NCBI RefSeq assembly: GCF_003014755.1
Contig: NZ_PYAW01000003.1
Span: 992,001 to 1,056,000 of the forward strand
Length of the DNA: 64,000 nucleotides
Origin: Chitinophaga niastensis
Lineage (GTDB): Bacteria > Bacteroidota > Bacteroidia > Chitinophagales > Chitinophagaceae
Reading direction: 5' to 3'
Numbering within the stretch: position 1 is the stretch's first letter; every line of letters begins with the position of its first letter. The position numbers were made by a program, and so were the translations under genes. Of this stretch, positions 26,471 to 35,285 are shown one piece after another. Under the pieces are notes generated by a model. That model saw nothing but the letters and a program-made list of their open reading frames with translations. It ran no database searches and was not told where the DNA came from.

Positions 26471-27784
26471 TTATTTTTTCCTAAAGAAGATTTTCAACGG
26501 TACGCCTGTGAAATTGAAGTTCGTGCGTATCTGGTTTTCCAGGTAATTACGATAAGGCGTTTTCACATCCTCAGGCAGATTACAGAAAAATGCAAAAGCC
26601 GGCGTAAAAGTAGGTAATTGTGTTACGTATTTAATACGGATAGGTGTACCTCTTACCACTGGTGGGTGGAAAGCTTCAATAGCCTTCAGCAGCACGTCGT
26701 TCAGCTTGGAGGTCTGGATTTTACGGTTACGGTTGTCGTACACTTCCAGCGCTACTTCAATCGCTTTGAAAATACGTTGCTTTTCTGTTACAGAGGTAAA
26801 TACGATAGGCACGTCGGAAAACGGTGCAAGTCGTTTTTTCAGCTCTTTTTCGTAATCTCTGGCGGTGTTGGTAGCTTTTTCTACCAGATCCCATTTATTT
26901 ACCAGCACTACGATGCCTTTACCTTTGCGGGTAGCCAGACTGAAAATGCTCAGATCCTGTGCAGTAACGCCTTTTTCGGCATCCAGCAGCAACATCACTA
27001 CATCAGACTCATCTACTGCTTTGATAGCGCGGATAACAGAGTAAAATTCCAGGTCTTCATGTACTTTAGCTTTACGTCTGATACCAGCGGTATCAATCAG
27101 CATAAAGTCTTTCTGAAACATATTATAATGCGTGTGAATGGTATCGCGGGTAGTACCTGCAATATCAGAAACGATATTACGCTCTACTCCTACCAATGCA
27201 TTCAGCAAAGAAGATTTACCTACGTTAGGCTGGCCGATGATGGCTATTTTAGGAACATCGCCTTGCGTTGTAGCCTCACCCATATCATCTGTGATCTGGT
27301 TCACCAGATCATCCAGTAATTCGCCGGTACCACTACCTGTCATAGAAGAAAGGAAGTGTACATGCTCAAAACCAAGGCTATAGAATTCAGTGGCTTCCAG
27401 CTGACGCTGTGCATTGTCCACTTTATTTACTACCAGGAACACCGGTTTGGAAGTGCGACGCAAAATATTTGCCACATCAGCATCCAGATCAGTAATGCCA
27501 GTAGTTACATCGCACATAAATACGATCACATTGGCTTCTTCCATGGCTACCTTAGCCTGTTTGCGGATCTCCCGCTCAAAAACATCATCGCTGTTAGATA
27601 CAAATCCACCAGTATCGATCACGTTGAAAGTTTTACCGTTCCAGTCGGCGATACCGTACTGACGATCGCGGGTTACACCGCTCTGATCATCTACGATGGC
27701 CTTGCGCTGTTCCAGCAAACGATTGAACAACGTTGATTTGCCCACATTCGGGCGACCCACTATAGCTACTGTAAATCCAGCCAT
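26471..27784 (-). CDS. der: Ribosome biogenesis GTPase Der (EngA)
   Basis: This is an essential tandem GTPase for 50S subunit assembly. The 437-residue protein has two G domains: Walker A GRPNVGKST at residues 10-18 with NKVD, and a second GQPNVGKSS near 184 with NKWD near 301. The C-terminal KH-like domain (PIRIKYVTQLPTFTPAFAFF) is present. It is on the same strand as era, 139 bp apart; both are ribosome-assembly GTPases. Confidence 0.97.
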   Translation of the reverse strand: MAGFTVAIVGRPNVGKSTLFNRLLEQRKAIVDDQSGVTRDRQYGIADWNGKTFNVIDTGGFVSNSDDVFEREIRKQAKVAMEEANVIVFMCDVTTGITDLDADVANILRRTSKPVFLVVNKVDNAQRQLEATEFYSLGFEHVHFLSSMTGSGTGELLDDLVNQITDDMGEATTQGDVPKIAIIGQPNVGKSSLLNALVGVERNIVSDIAGTTRDTIHTHYNMFQKDFMLIDTAGIRRKAKVHEDLEFYSVIRAIKAVDESDVVMLLLDAEKGVTAQDLSIFSLATRKGKGIVVLVNKWDLVEKATNTARDYEKELKKRLAPFSDVPIVFTSVTEKQRIFKAIEVALEVYDNRNRKIQTSKLNDVLLKAIEAFHPPVVRGTPIRIKYVTQLPTFTPAFAFFCNLPEDVKTPYRNYLENQIRTNFNFTGVPLKIFFRKK

Positions 27785-27923
27785 TTCAATTAAATTATTT
27801 CGTATTACCTAAAAAAATATCTAGGAATTTTTTCATTCTTATACTTAGATATTTTGTTTCAACAGGAGATTTCCTGCTACACCCAAACATCCAAATAACT
27901 AAATATGGAAATTCTAAACTTTT

Positions 27924-28793
27924 CTAATATCCGTACTCTTTGAGGAACAGATCATTATCTCGCCACTTGCCGCGCACCTTCACAAAAAGTTCCAGGAACA
28001 CTTTACGCTCAATGAATTTCTCTATATCCTGCCGGGCCAGGGTTCCCAGCTCACGGATTGATTTACCCTTTTCACCAAGGATGATCCCCTTTTGGGTATC
28101 GCGGGTGACTATAATTTCAGCAGTTATTTTTGTAAGGGTTTCTTTTTCCTGGAATTGTGTTACAATAACAGTAGTGTGATAAGGAATCTCTTCTTCAAAT
28201 AACTGAAAGATTTTTTCACGTATCATTTCCGCACAGAAAAAGCGTGTAGACTTATCCGTTAGTGTATCATCAGGATAGAAAGGATTTGCTACCGGTAACA
28301 AGGCTACAATTTCTGTGAGCAGCTCTTTGATACCTTTTTTCTGCATCGCAGATACCGCTACTACCGCTGTGGCCTTACCCCATGCCTTCGCACGCTCTAT
28401 CAAAACAGTCATTTCCTCTTTGAGGATATTATCCATTTTGTTGATGATAAGTATAATAGGCACTTTCAGTTTCAGTGAATCAAACAGCTCCAGGTTTTCT
28501 TCCAGTGAATCTTTTGCATCCATGATCAGCAAAGCTACATCCGCATCTTCCAGCGCGGATTTAACGGCGCCCATCATTTTCTCGTGCAGCTTGTATTTAG
28601 GATCAATGATACCGGGTGTATCAGAAAAAACAATCTGATAAGCCGGATCCGTTAACACACCCGTGATGCGATGCCGCGTGGTTTGCACCTTAGGAGATAT
28701 AATAGCCAGCTTTTCGCCGATAATGGCGTTCAGCAATGTGCTTTTCCCTGCATTGGGCTTACCGAAAATATTTACAAAACCTGCTTTGTGCAT
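27924..28793 (-). CDS. era: GTPase Era
   Basis: Era binds 16S rRNA and helps mature the 30S subunit. In this 289-residue protein the G1 motif is GKPNAGKST (residues 11-19), followed by SDTPGI, NKMD and a C-terminal KH domain with GEKGKSIRELG and the basic KVRGKWRDND end. Its start follows the initiator tRNA gene and that gene's terminator. A TAAGTTTG -7-like motif on the minus strand (28832-28839) could give it a separate promoter, though without a clear -33. Confidence 0.97.
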   Translation of the reverse strand: MHKAGFVNIFGKPNAGKSTLLNAIIGEKLAIISPKVQTTRHRITGVLTDPAYQIVFSDTPGIIDPKYKLHEKMMGAVKSALEDADVALLIMDAKDSLEENLELFDSLKLKVPIILIINKMDNILKEEMTVLIERAKAWGKATAVVAVSAMQKKGIKELLTEIVALLPVANPFYPDDTLTDKSTRFFCAEMIREKIFQLFEEEIPYHTTVIVTQFQEKETLTKITAEIIVTRDTQKGIILGEKGKSIRELGTLARQDIEKFIERKVFLELFVKVRGKWRDNDLFLKEYGY

Positions 28794-28844
28794 GATGATA
28801 ATTAAAACCTGGTACCGCTGCTTTCACAACTCAAACTTACGGAA

Positions 28845-28870
28845 ATAAAAAAAGCCGAATTTCTTCGGCT
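28845..28870 (-). terminator. Terminator of the initiator tRNA transcript
   Basis: On the minus strand AGCCGAA, a GAAA loop and TTCGGCT are followed by a T run, 37 bases after the tRNA 3' end and before era. Confidence 0.75.
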
Positions 28871-28906
28871 CTTAGTTTTTTTAGATGCTCTTCAGCTCTA
28901 CTTTTG

Positions 28907-28978
<72 letters not shown>

Positions 28979-28987
28979 ATGAGGGTG

Positions 28988-29018
28988 CAAAGATAGGATT
29001 ATTTTGATTTCCACCAAA
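28988..29018 (-). promoter_or_regulatory. Promoter of the initiator tRNA gene
   Basis: TTTG (29015-29018), exactly 19 bp, then TATCTTTG (28988-28995) on the minus strand is a full consensus Bacteroidota promoter, with the start site expected only a few bases before the tRNA 5' end. Confidence 0.75.
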
Positions 29019-29040
29019 TATTTTTTAGAAAAAAGAACAG

Positions 29041-29066
29041 AAAGCCAACCGTAACAGGTTGGCTTT
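29041..29066 (-). terminator. Terminator of ssb
   Basis: A perfect 10-bp stem, AAAGCCAACC with its complement, lies 23 bases after the ssb stop codon and is followed on the minus strand by a T-rich stretch. Confidence 0.7.
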
Positions 29067-29088
29067 CATATTGGAATGCACATAACAT

Positions 29089-29499
29089 TTAAAATGGAAG
29101 GTCGTCTGCGGGTTGCTCCTGAACGGGCTCTGCCTCTGGTAGAACGGGCACATCCGTTGCGGCTGCTTTGCGTTTTTCTTCATCTTTGCGGCTGAGTAAC
29201 TGCAGCTGAGAAACCCTTAATCTTAATGCCCCTGACAATGCACCGGTGCTGTTGCTTACGTAAGCTTCTACTCTAACTGAGCCTTCTACGTACACCATTA
29301 CACCCTGGTTTAAATAAGGAGCCAGGTTTTCTCTGTCCCACAGCGAGCAATCTACCCACGTGGTCCTTTCCTGCAATACGCCCAGCGCATTTTTAAAGCG
29401 CTCATTTACCGCTACCGGAAAACTGAAAACGGATACCCCGTTGACCTCTCTTTTTACTACGTCCCGGCCAAGATGCCCGATTAACTGAAGTTTGATCAT
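29089..29499 (-). CDS. ssb: Single-stranded DNA-binding protein
   Basis: This 136-residue SSB has one OB fold (MIKLQLIGHLGRDVVKR, VSVFSFPVAVNER, TTWVDCSLWDRENLA, GVMVYVEGSVRVEAYV), a short linker and the conserved acidic tip DDLPF that docks repair and replication proteins. It is shorter than E. coli SSB because the glycine-rich linker is reduced. It is monocistronic, between the tRNA promoter and the TPP-controlled receptor. Confidence 0.93.
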   Translation of the reverse strand: MIKLQLIGHLGRDVVKREVNGVSVFSFPVAVNERFKNALGVLQERTTWVDCSLWDRENLAPYLNQGVMVYVEGSVRVEAYVSNSTGALSGALRLRVSQLQLLSRKDEEKRKAAATDVPVLPEAEPVQEQPADDLPF

Positions 29500-29618
29500 C
29501 AGAAATAAAGATTTAATGATTAAAAATTTATAAAAGATGACTGAGAGAAGTATAAATGGAAATTACGCAATTTTTATTCTCTCAAAAAATAATTTCCTCT
29601 TTTTAATGTACACAAGTA

Positions 29619-29626
29619 TACCTTTG
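29619..29626 (+). promoter_or_regulatory. -7 element for the TPP-riboswitch transcript
   Basis: TACCTTTG is an exact TAnnTTTG match about 16 nt before the riboswitch. No obvious -33 is present at 17-21 bp. Confidence 0.45.
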
Positions 29627-29641
29627 TACCGGAATTAAATG

Positions 29642-29716
29642 TTCCACACGGGGTGCCTTACTTTCAGGCTGAGATCACACCCAATGAACCTGGACCAGGT
29701 AATGCTGGTTAGGAAA
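29642..29716 (+). promoter_or_regulatory. TPP riboswitch (THI element)
   Basis: Conserved blocks are clear: GGGGTGCC (29650-29657), GGCTGAGATCACACCC, and TGAACCTGGACCAGGTAATG followed by the GGTTAGGAAA end, with TTCC/GGAA closing P1. The start codon of the receptor is only about 28 nt downstream and I see no intrinsic terminator between, so control is probably at translation initiation. It implies regulation by thiamine pyrophosphate. Confidence 0.95.
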
Positions 29717-29743
29717 CCGAAAACAGAAAACAGATATACTTAC

Positions 29744-32119
29744 ATGAAACAGCTAATGTTATTAGTGCTGCTAGCTATAGCAGGCACGTTACATGCACAA
29801 TCCCTGATTACCGGTACTATCAGCAACAAAACCAACGGTAAACCGCTTGAAGGCGTAACCGTATCCATCAACCAAACCGGAGCGCTCACCGATAATAAAG
29901 GCCATTACAGCATTCATCTCCCTAAAAAAGGAGCCTATACTTTAACCGCCAGCTATATCGGCTTCAAACCTTTTACCACTACGATCAACGCTAACAACAG
30001 CACCCAGTTTTCAGATATTACACTGGAAGAAACCGGTCTGTTTGTGAAGCCGGTAGAGATCAGCAGTTTGCGCGCAGGTAAAAATGCGCCCTTCGTAAAC
30101 ACGACTGTGTCCGCAGAAGAAATTAAAAAAAATAACCTCGGACAAGACTTACCTATACTGCTGGATCAACAACCAGGCGTTGTAACAAATTCCGATGCAG
30201 GTACAGGTATCGGCTACACGGGCATGCGTGTACGCGGTTCTGATATCACCCGCATTAACGTAACAGTAAACGGCATTCCTATCAACGATGCGGAATCACA
30301 AGGCACCTTCTTTGTCAACATGCCCGACTTTGCATCGTCTGTCAGCAGCATTCAGCTGCAACGTGGTGTAGGTACATCTACCAACGGCGCCGGCGCTTTT
30401 GGGGCTACTTTAAATCTTAGTACCAATGAATTTAATGAAAACGCATACGGTGAAATCAGCAACAGCTACGGTTCTTTCAACAGCTGGAAACACACGGTGA
30501 AAGCAGGTTCCGGGCTTATCAATGATCACTTCACCATTGATGCACGACTCTCCCAAATAACATCAGATGGCTACATCGACCGCGCTACTTCCGACCTGCG
30601 TTCTTTTTATACTTCTGCCGCCTACATCTCTAAAAAAACGGCGATAAGGCTGAATGTTTTTTCCGGTAAAGAAAAAACATACCAGGCCTGGAATGGTGTA
30701 CCACAGGCACTCCTGGAGTCCGACAGAACATACAATTCTTCCGGCACAGAGAAGCCTGGCACACCCTACGATAATGAAACGGATAATTACCAACAGGATC
30801 ACTACCAGTTATTTCTTAACCAGGAAATCAACGCCAATCTGAACTTCAACGTAGCATTACATCTTACCCGCGGACGTGGCTACTACGAAGAATATAAAGC
30901 AGCACAGGCTTATTCTGCATATGGTTTGAATGCCCCCATCATTAACAGAGATACCATACAAACCACAGATCTCGTTCGCCAACTGTGGCTGGACAACTAC
31001 TTCTATGGTTCCGTATTTTCTTTAAACCGCACGGGTGAAAAATTAAACTGGAGCCTTGGTGGTGGCTGGAATCGTTATACCGGTGATCACTATGGTAAAA
31101 TCATCTGGGCAGCTGTGGGCATCGACAAAGATCATAAATACTATAATTATCCCGCCGCCAAAAATGATTTTAATATCTACTGGAAAGGTGAATATAAAAT
31201 CACTACAGCGCTGAGTCTCTTTGCAGACCTGCAATACCGCAATATTATGTACAATATGGACGGCTTTGAAGCAGCCCCTGCATACATTGCACATGTGAAC
31301 TACAACTTCTTCAATCCCAAAGCAGGTATCTCTTATCATATCAATCGCACTAACCGCATCTTTGCCTCTGTGGCGATTGCGAATAAAGAACCTAACCGTG
31401 GCGACTTTGAAAATAACTATGGTGTAGCAACGCCTAAACCGGAAGTATTACGTGATGTGGAAGCAGGTTACGAATGGAACAACAGCATTGCCACCATAGC
31501 GGCGAATGTGTATTACATGAACTATAAAAACCAGTTGGTACAAACCGGCATGCTCACAGATGTAGGCGCGTATGTGCGTACCAACATTCCTAAAAGCTAT
31601 CGCATGGGTATAGAGGTAAATGGGAATGTAAAACTGGGGAATGCTTTCACGGTTGCAGCCAATGTGGCCTTAAGCCAGAACAAGGTACTGGACTATAATG
31701 CCACCTCATACGACTCTAACTATATCGCACACACGCAGCAATATAATAAAACAGATATTTCTTTCTCTCCAACTTTCGTAGGCGGGTTTACGTTATCTGC
31801 CAAACCAATAAAAAATCTGAATATAGATTTGTTGGGGAAATATGTGAGCCGTCAGTATATGGACAACACTTCCAATGCGAGAGGTAGTCTTAATCCATAT
31901 TTCGTAAGCAATCTGCGTTTCAACTACATAGTGCCACAAACGTTATTCCGTGAGCTGGGTGTACAACTGCTGTTAAATAATATACTGAATGCTAAATATG
32001 AGCCCAATGGCAGCACTTATAGCAGCTTTGATCTTAAAACCAACCGCGTAGCCTACGATAGTTATTACTATCCGATGGCAGGGTTGAATTTCTTTGTGGG
32101 GCTGACAATAGGCTTTTAG
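29744..32119 (+). CDS. TonB-dependent receptor, predicted thiamine-compound importer
   Basis: This is an outer-membrane gated barrel that uses TonB energy. The start is ATG 29744, giving MKQLMLLVLLAIAGTLHAQ as signal peptide; the longer frame from 29639 would run through the riboswitch and is rejected. The 791-residue protein has an N-terminal CarboxypepD-regulatory-like domain (GKPLEGVTVSINQTGALTDN, about 25-100), a plug (VRGSDITRINVTVNGIPIND near 165) and a barrel ending in GLTIGF with the terminal Phe. No SusD partner follows. The TPP riboswitch makes thiamine or a precursor the likely ligand. The TAG stop is the first unit of a family-B repeat. Confidence 0.88.
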   Translation: MKQLMLLVLLAIAGTLHAQSLITGTISNKTNGKPLEGVTVSINQTGALTDNKGHYSIHLPKKGAYTLTASYIGFKPFTTTINANNSTQFSDITLEETGLFVKPVEISSLRAGKNAPFVNTTVSAEEIKKNNLGQDLPILLDQQPGVVTNSDAGTGIGYTGMRVRGSDITRINVTVNGIPINDAESQGTFFVNMPDFASSVSSIQLQRGVGTSTNGAGAFGATLNLSTNEFNENAYGEISNSYGSFNSWKHTVKAGSGLINDHFTIDARLSQITSDGYIDRATSDLRSFYTSAAYISKKTAIRLNVFSGKEKTYQAWNGVPQALLESDRTYNSSGTEKPGTPYDNETDNYQQDHYQLFLNQEINANLNFNVALHLTRGRGYYEEYKAAQAYSAYGLNAPIINRDTIQTTDLVRQLWLDNYFYGSVFSLNRTGEKLNWSLGGGWNRYTGDHYGKIIWAAVGIDKDHKYYNYPAAKNDFNIYWKGEYKITTALSLFADLQYRNIMYNMDGFEAAPAYIAHVNYNFFNPKAGISYHINRTNRIFASVAIANKEPNRGDFENNYGVATPKPEVLRDVEAGYEWNNSIATIAANVYYMNYKNQLVQTGMLTDVGAYVRTNIPKSYRMGIEVNGNVKLGNAFTVAANVALSQNKVLDYNATSYDSNYIAHTQQYNKTDISFSPTFVGGFTLSAKPIKNLNIDLLGKYVSRQYMDNTSNARGSLNPYFVSNLRFNYIVPQTLFRELGVQLLLNNILNAKYEPNGSTYSSFDLKTNRVAYDSYYYPMAGLNFFVGLTIGF

Positions 32120-32183
32120 CAATTAGCCGTTAGCTTTTAGTAAATGCAGCGGAGATCAATTATAATCTCCGCTGCATTTACTA
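32114..32183. repeat. Family-B palindrome, copy 2
   Basis: TAGCAAT, TAGCCGT, TAGCTTT, TAG units are followed by the core TAAATGCAGCGGAGAT and its exact complement; the right-hand TAGC units are missing. The TBDR stop codon lies in the first unit. The same GCAGCGGAGAT core is found again at 45584-45706. Confidence 0.85.
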
Positions 32184-32185
32184 AA

Positions 32186-32225
32186 ACAAACAGCCCTCCG
32201 GTAACCGGAGGGCTGTTTGTTTTTA
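32186..32225. terminator. Bidirectional terminator between the TBDR and argH
   Basis: AAACAGCCCTCCGG, a TAA loop and the complement form a 14-bp perfect stem flanked by A-rich and T-rich runs. It can end both the receptor transcript and the arginine operon. Confidence 0.85.
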
Positions 32226-32240
32226 TGTTCTTTACAAATA

Positions 32241-33575
32241 TTAACTATCTAACAATTGCTCAAATGCCTTATGCACATTCTCAAAAGGAAAACCTTTCAC
32301 CACTTCGTTCATCTGTGCTGCAATTTGTGCCGTGCATAAATTACCGATACTTCCGGCATGTGTATGCTTTACTTCCTTTCCCGGTGTGAAGGTACCGTTT
32401 TCTATATCCTTGCCTACCTGCTTATACGCTTCGCGGAAAGGCGTGCCTTGCAGCACCAGGTTATTCACTACTTCTACGCTGAACAGGTATTGGTACTTAT
32501 CGTCGGCCAGAATATTTTCTTTAATGCGGATATTTTCCAACATCAAACGGCTCATACGGATGCAGTTTGTCAGTGTTCCGAAAGCCGGAAATAAATTCTC
32601 CTTCAGGAGCTGTAAGTCGCGGTGGTAGCCGGAAGGCAGGTTAGTGATCATCATGGCTATTTCATTCGGCAACGCCTGCAATTTATTGCCATGCGAGCGG
32701 ATCAGCTCCCATACATCCGGATTTTTTTTGTGTGGCATGATGCTGGAACCAGTGGTCAGTTCATCAGGAAAACTAATGAAACCAAAATTCTGATTCATAA
32801 ACAAACATGCATCCATAGCCATTTTAGCGATGGTGGCAGCAATACCGGCCAACGCAAAGGATACTATCTTCTCTGTTTTACCACGACCCATTTGCGCATA
32901 CACAACGTTGTAGTTGAGCGTTTCAAAACCCAACAACGCAGTGGTCATCTCACGGTTAAGGGGAAACGAAGATCCGTAACCGGCAGCTGAGCCAAGCGGA
33001 TTTTTATTCACTATTTTGTAAGCACCCTGCAGCATGGTCAGGTCATCCACCAGGCTTTCTGCATAAGCACCAAACCACAAACCAAAAGAAGAAGGCATGG
33101 CAATTTGCAAATGCGTGTAACCAGGAATGAGGTGTGCTTTATATTCTTCACTTTTTTGCTGTAACAATTGAAACAAGGCTAGTACCTCTTCCACTATACT
33201 TTCCAGCTGATGACGCAGATATAATTTCAGGTCTACTAAAACCTGGTCATTACGGGAACGGCCACTGTGGATCTTTTTGCCTACTTCTCCCAAACGGCGG
33301 GTGAGCAACAGCTCTACCTGTGAATGGATATCTTCCACATCATCTTCCAGCTTAAAATCTCCTGCTATTATTTCTTTATAGATATTTCCCAGTTCCTGTT
33401 TTAATACCGCCAGTTCTTCCGCTTCCAGCAACCCGATACTTTGCAGCATAGTAATGTGTGCAAGAGAACCGAGTACGTCAAACGGCGCCAGGAAAGCGTC
33501 CATTTCACGGTCTTTGCCTACGGTAAATTTTTCTACCGCAGCTAAGGATGCTTTATCTTTTTGCCACAATTTCAT
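32241..33575 (-). CDS. argH: Argininosuccinate lyase
   Basis: This is the last step of arginine synthesis, splitting argininosuccinate into arginine and fumarate. The 444-residue fumarase/aspartase-superfamily protein has the signature GSSIMPHKKNPDVWELIR near residue 275 with the mobile catalytic Ser. HSGRSRNDQV near 83 and HLIPGYTHLQ near 148 are also visible. It is the last gene of the minus-strand arginine operon, 59 bp after the RimL-like gene. Confidence 0.97.
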   Translation of the reverse strand: MKLWQKDKASLAAVEKFTVGKDREMDAFLAPFDVLGSLAHITMLQSIGLLEAEELAVLKQELGNIYKEIIAGDFKLEDDVEDIHSQVELLLTRRLGEVGKKIHSGRSRNDQVLVDLKLYLRHQLESIVEEVLALFQLLQQKSEEYKAHLIPGYTHLQIAMPSSFGLWFGAYAESLVDDLTMLQGAYKIVNKNPLGSAAGYGSSFPLNREMTTALLGFETLNYNVVYAQMGRGKTEKIVSFALAGIAATIAKMAMDACLFMNQNFGFISFPDELTTGSSIMPHKKNPDVWELIRSHGNKLQALPNEIAMMITNLPSGYHRDLQLLKENLFPAFGTLTNCIRMSRLMLENIRIKENILADDKYQYLFSVEVVNNLVLQGTPFREAYKQVGKDIENGTFTPGKEVKHTHAGSIGNLCTAQIAAQMNEVVKGFPFENVHKAFEQLLDS

Positions 33576-33634
33576 AATAAAATAGTTTTTTCACGCAAAG
33601 CAGCAAAGTTGCAACTTTGCGCCGCTGCGTGAAA

Positions 33635-34216
33635 TTAAAAATCATATTTACCAAATATCCGTTGTTTCACCTCCGGCCATTCTTCCTTCAGCAGGCTGAA
33701 GTATACGCTGTTACGCAGTCTGCCGGTACTGGTCACCATGTGATGACGCAAAATACCTTCCTGTGTACAGCCAATGCTCAGAATAGCATTGCGTGACTGC
33801 ATATTCAATTCATCTGTTTTCAATTCCACACGATTCAGGTCCATCACTTCAAATGCATATTGCAGCATAGCGTGTTTCATGGCCTTGTTAAGCCCCGAAC
33901 CCTGTAGGGAAGGGGTTATCCAGGTGTACCCTATTTCTACCCGTTTATGCGGCACCGTTAGTGCTGAAAAACGTGTGGAACCAGCTACCCGGTTTTCCTT
34001 TTTGTCGATGATAACAAATGGAATAGACGTTTTCGCCGCTCTTTCCTCCAGGGCCAGTCGAATGTATTTTTCGAGATCATTCTGATTAGCAATATGTGTA
34101 GCACCCACTGTCCATAGCGACGGCTCCAAAGCCACTGGTAACAAGGCTTCCATATGCTCCGCCTGTAGCGGCTGCAATAAAACACGTTTATTTTCTATGG
34201 TAGGAAGGAAGTTCAT
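33635..34216 (-). CDS. GNAT acetyltransferase, RimJ/RimL-like
   Basis: This 193-residue GCN5-type N-acetyltransferase has RVLLQPLQAEH at the N terminus, an acetyl-CoA loop in ITPSLQGSGLNKAM and the RimL-like block VMDLNRVELKTDELNMQSRNAI followed by GCTQEGILRHH. RimJ/RimL relatives acetylate ribosomal proteins or small amines. It lies inside the arginine operon, one base after the deacylase stop and ahead of argH, but no arginine step is left for it, so its substrate is open. It is probably not the acetylglutamate synthase, for which the gene at 40505-41275 is a better candidate. Confidence 0.85.
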   Translation of the reverse strand: MNFLPTIENKRVLLQPLQAEHMEALLPVALEPSLWTVGATHIANQNDLEKYIRLALEERAAKTSIPFVIIDKKENRVAGSTRFSALTVPHKRVEIGYTWITPSLQGSGLNKAMKHAMLQYAFEVMDLNRVELKTDELNMQSRNAILSIGCTQEGILRHHMVTSTGRLRNSVYFSLLKEEWPEVKQRIFGKYDF

Positions 34217-34217
34217 A

Positions 34218-35282
34218 CTATTGAATCATTTCAAGTAATTTAATATAACTATCAATACCACCTTTAATTTCTTCCAGGTAAATAAATTCGTCTGCTGTAT
34301 GTGAACGGGCAGAATCACCCGGGCCCATTTTTACAGAGGTAGCCGGAATCAGCGCCTGGTCTGAAGTAGTAGGCGATCCATAACACGTTTTCCCCACACT
34401 CAAACCCGCCAGTACAAACGGATGATCCATCGGAATAGACGAAGGCCGCATACGCATAGACCTCGCTTTCACTTCACAGGATACATTCGCCCGGATAGTT
34501 TCCAGCAACTCTTCCAGTGTATATTGATCCGTAGCCCGCACATCCACTACAAAACTGCAATCTGCCGGTACTACGTTATGTGCTTTATTGGAAGTATTGA
34601 TCACCGTTACGCTCATCTTCACCGGTCCCAGCGTTTCCGATACCTTCGGAAAACGATAGTCCTTAAACCAGTTCAGATCAGGTAACGCTTTGTACAAAGC
34701 ATTTTCGCCTTCTTCTCTGGCTGCATGACCTGCCTTACCATGACTGATACAATCCAACACCATCAGGCCCTTTTCGGCTGTCGCCAGCTGCGTTTGCGTA
34801 GGTTCTCCTACTATCGCAAATTCGATGGCTGGTAGCTGAGATAAAATACTTTCGATACCATTTACACCGCTGATCTCTTCTTCCGCAGTAGCCGTCATAA
34901 TGATGTTGTAATTAAGATCACTGCGGTTATAAAAATACAGGAAGGTAACAATCAGGCTCACGAGACAACCGCCGGCATCATTGCTGCCGAGGCCATACAA
35001 CTTTCCATCTTCCACATCCGGACTAAAAGGATCACGGGTATATTGTGGATTGGGTTTTACCGTATCATGATGAGAATTGAGGAGGATATTACGTTTGGAA
35101 GGATCGTAATATTTGTTGAAAGCCCAGATATTATTGAGATGCCGCTCATGCGGAATATCCATAGCAGTCAGAAAATCACTGATCACTTGCGCTGTGCCGT
35201 CTTCTTCGCGGCTCAATGATGGAGTAGCTATCAGCTGTTTTAACAGGGCCACCGCAACATCGTATAGTTTTTCGTTCCACAT
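34218..35282 (-). CDS. argE: M20 deacylase of N-acylcitrulline (or N-acylornithine)
   Basis: This zinc metallopeptidase-like amidohydrolase has 354 residues. Metal ligands sit in SHHDTVKPNP (near residue 71), the catalytic Glu pair in ATAEEEISGVNG (near 131) and EFAIVGEPTQ. In Bacteroidota and xanthomonads the deacylase acts after carbamoylation and releases citrulline; the neighbouring N-acylornithine carbamoyltransferase supports that here. Whether the acyl group is acetyl or succinyl is open. The gene starts 3 bp after the argB stop, which implies coupled translation. Confidence 0.88.
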   Translation of the reverse strand: MWNEKLYDVAVALLKQLIATPSLSREEDGTAQVISDFLTAMDIPHERHLNNIWAFNKYYDPSKRNILLNSHHDTVKPNPQYTRDPFSPDVEDGKLYGLGSNDAGGCLVSLIVTFLYFYNRSDLNYNIIMTATAEEEISGVNGIESILSQLPAIEFAIVGEPTQTQLATAEKGLMVLDCISHGKAGHAAREEGENALYKALPDLNWFKDYRFPKVSETLGPVKMSVTVINTSNKAHNVVPADCSFVVDVRATDQYTLEELLETIRANVSCEVKARSMRMRPSSIPMDHPFVLAGLSVGKTCYGSPTTSDQALIPATSVKMGPGDSARSHTADEFIYLEEIKGGIDSYIKLLEMIQ

Positions 35283-35285
35283 AGG

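Noticed and set aside
26618..27319. 233-codon open frame antisense to der
   Set aside because: Der is certain on the other strand; the antisense product shows no family motif and an aromatic-rich, shadow-like composition.
29639..29743. N-terminal extension of the TonB-dependent receptor
   Set aside because: These codons are the TPP riboswitch itself; a normal signal peptide begins at 29744.
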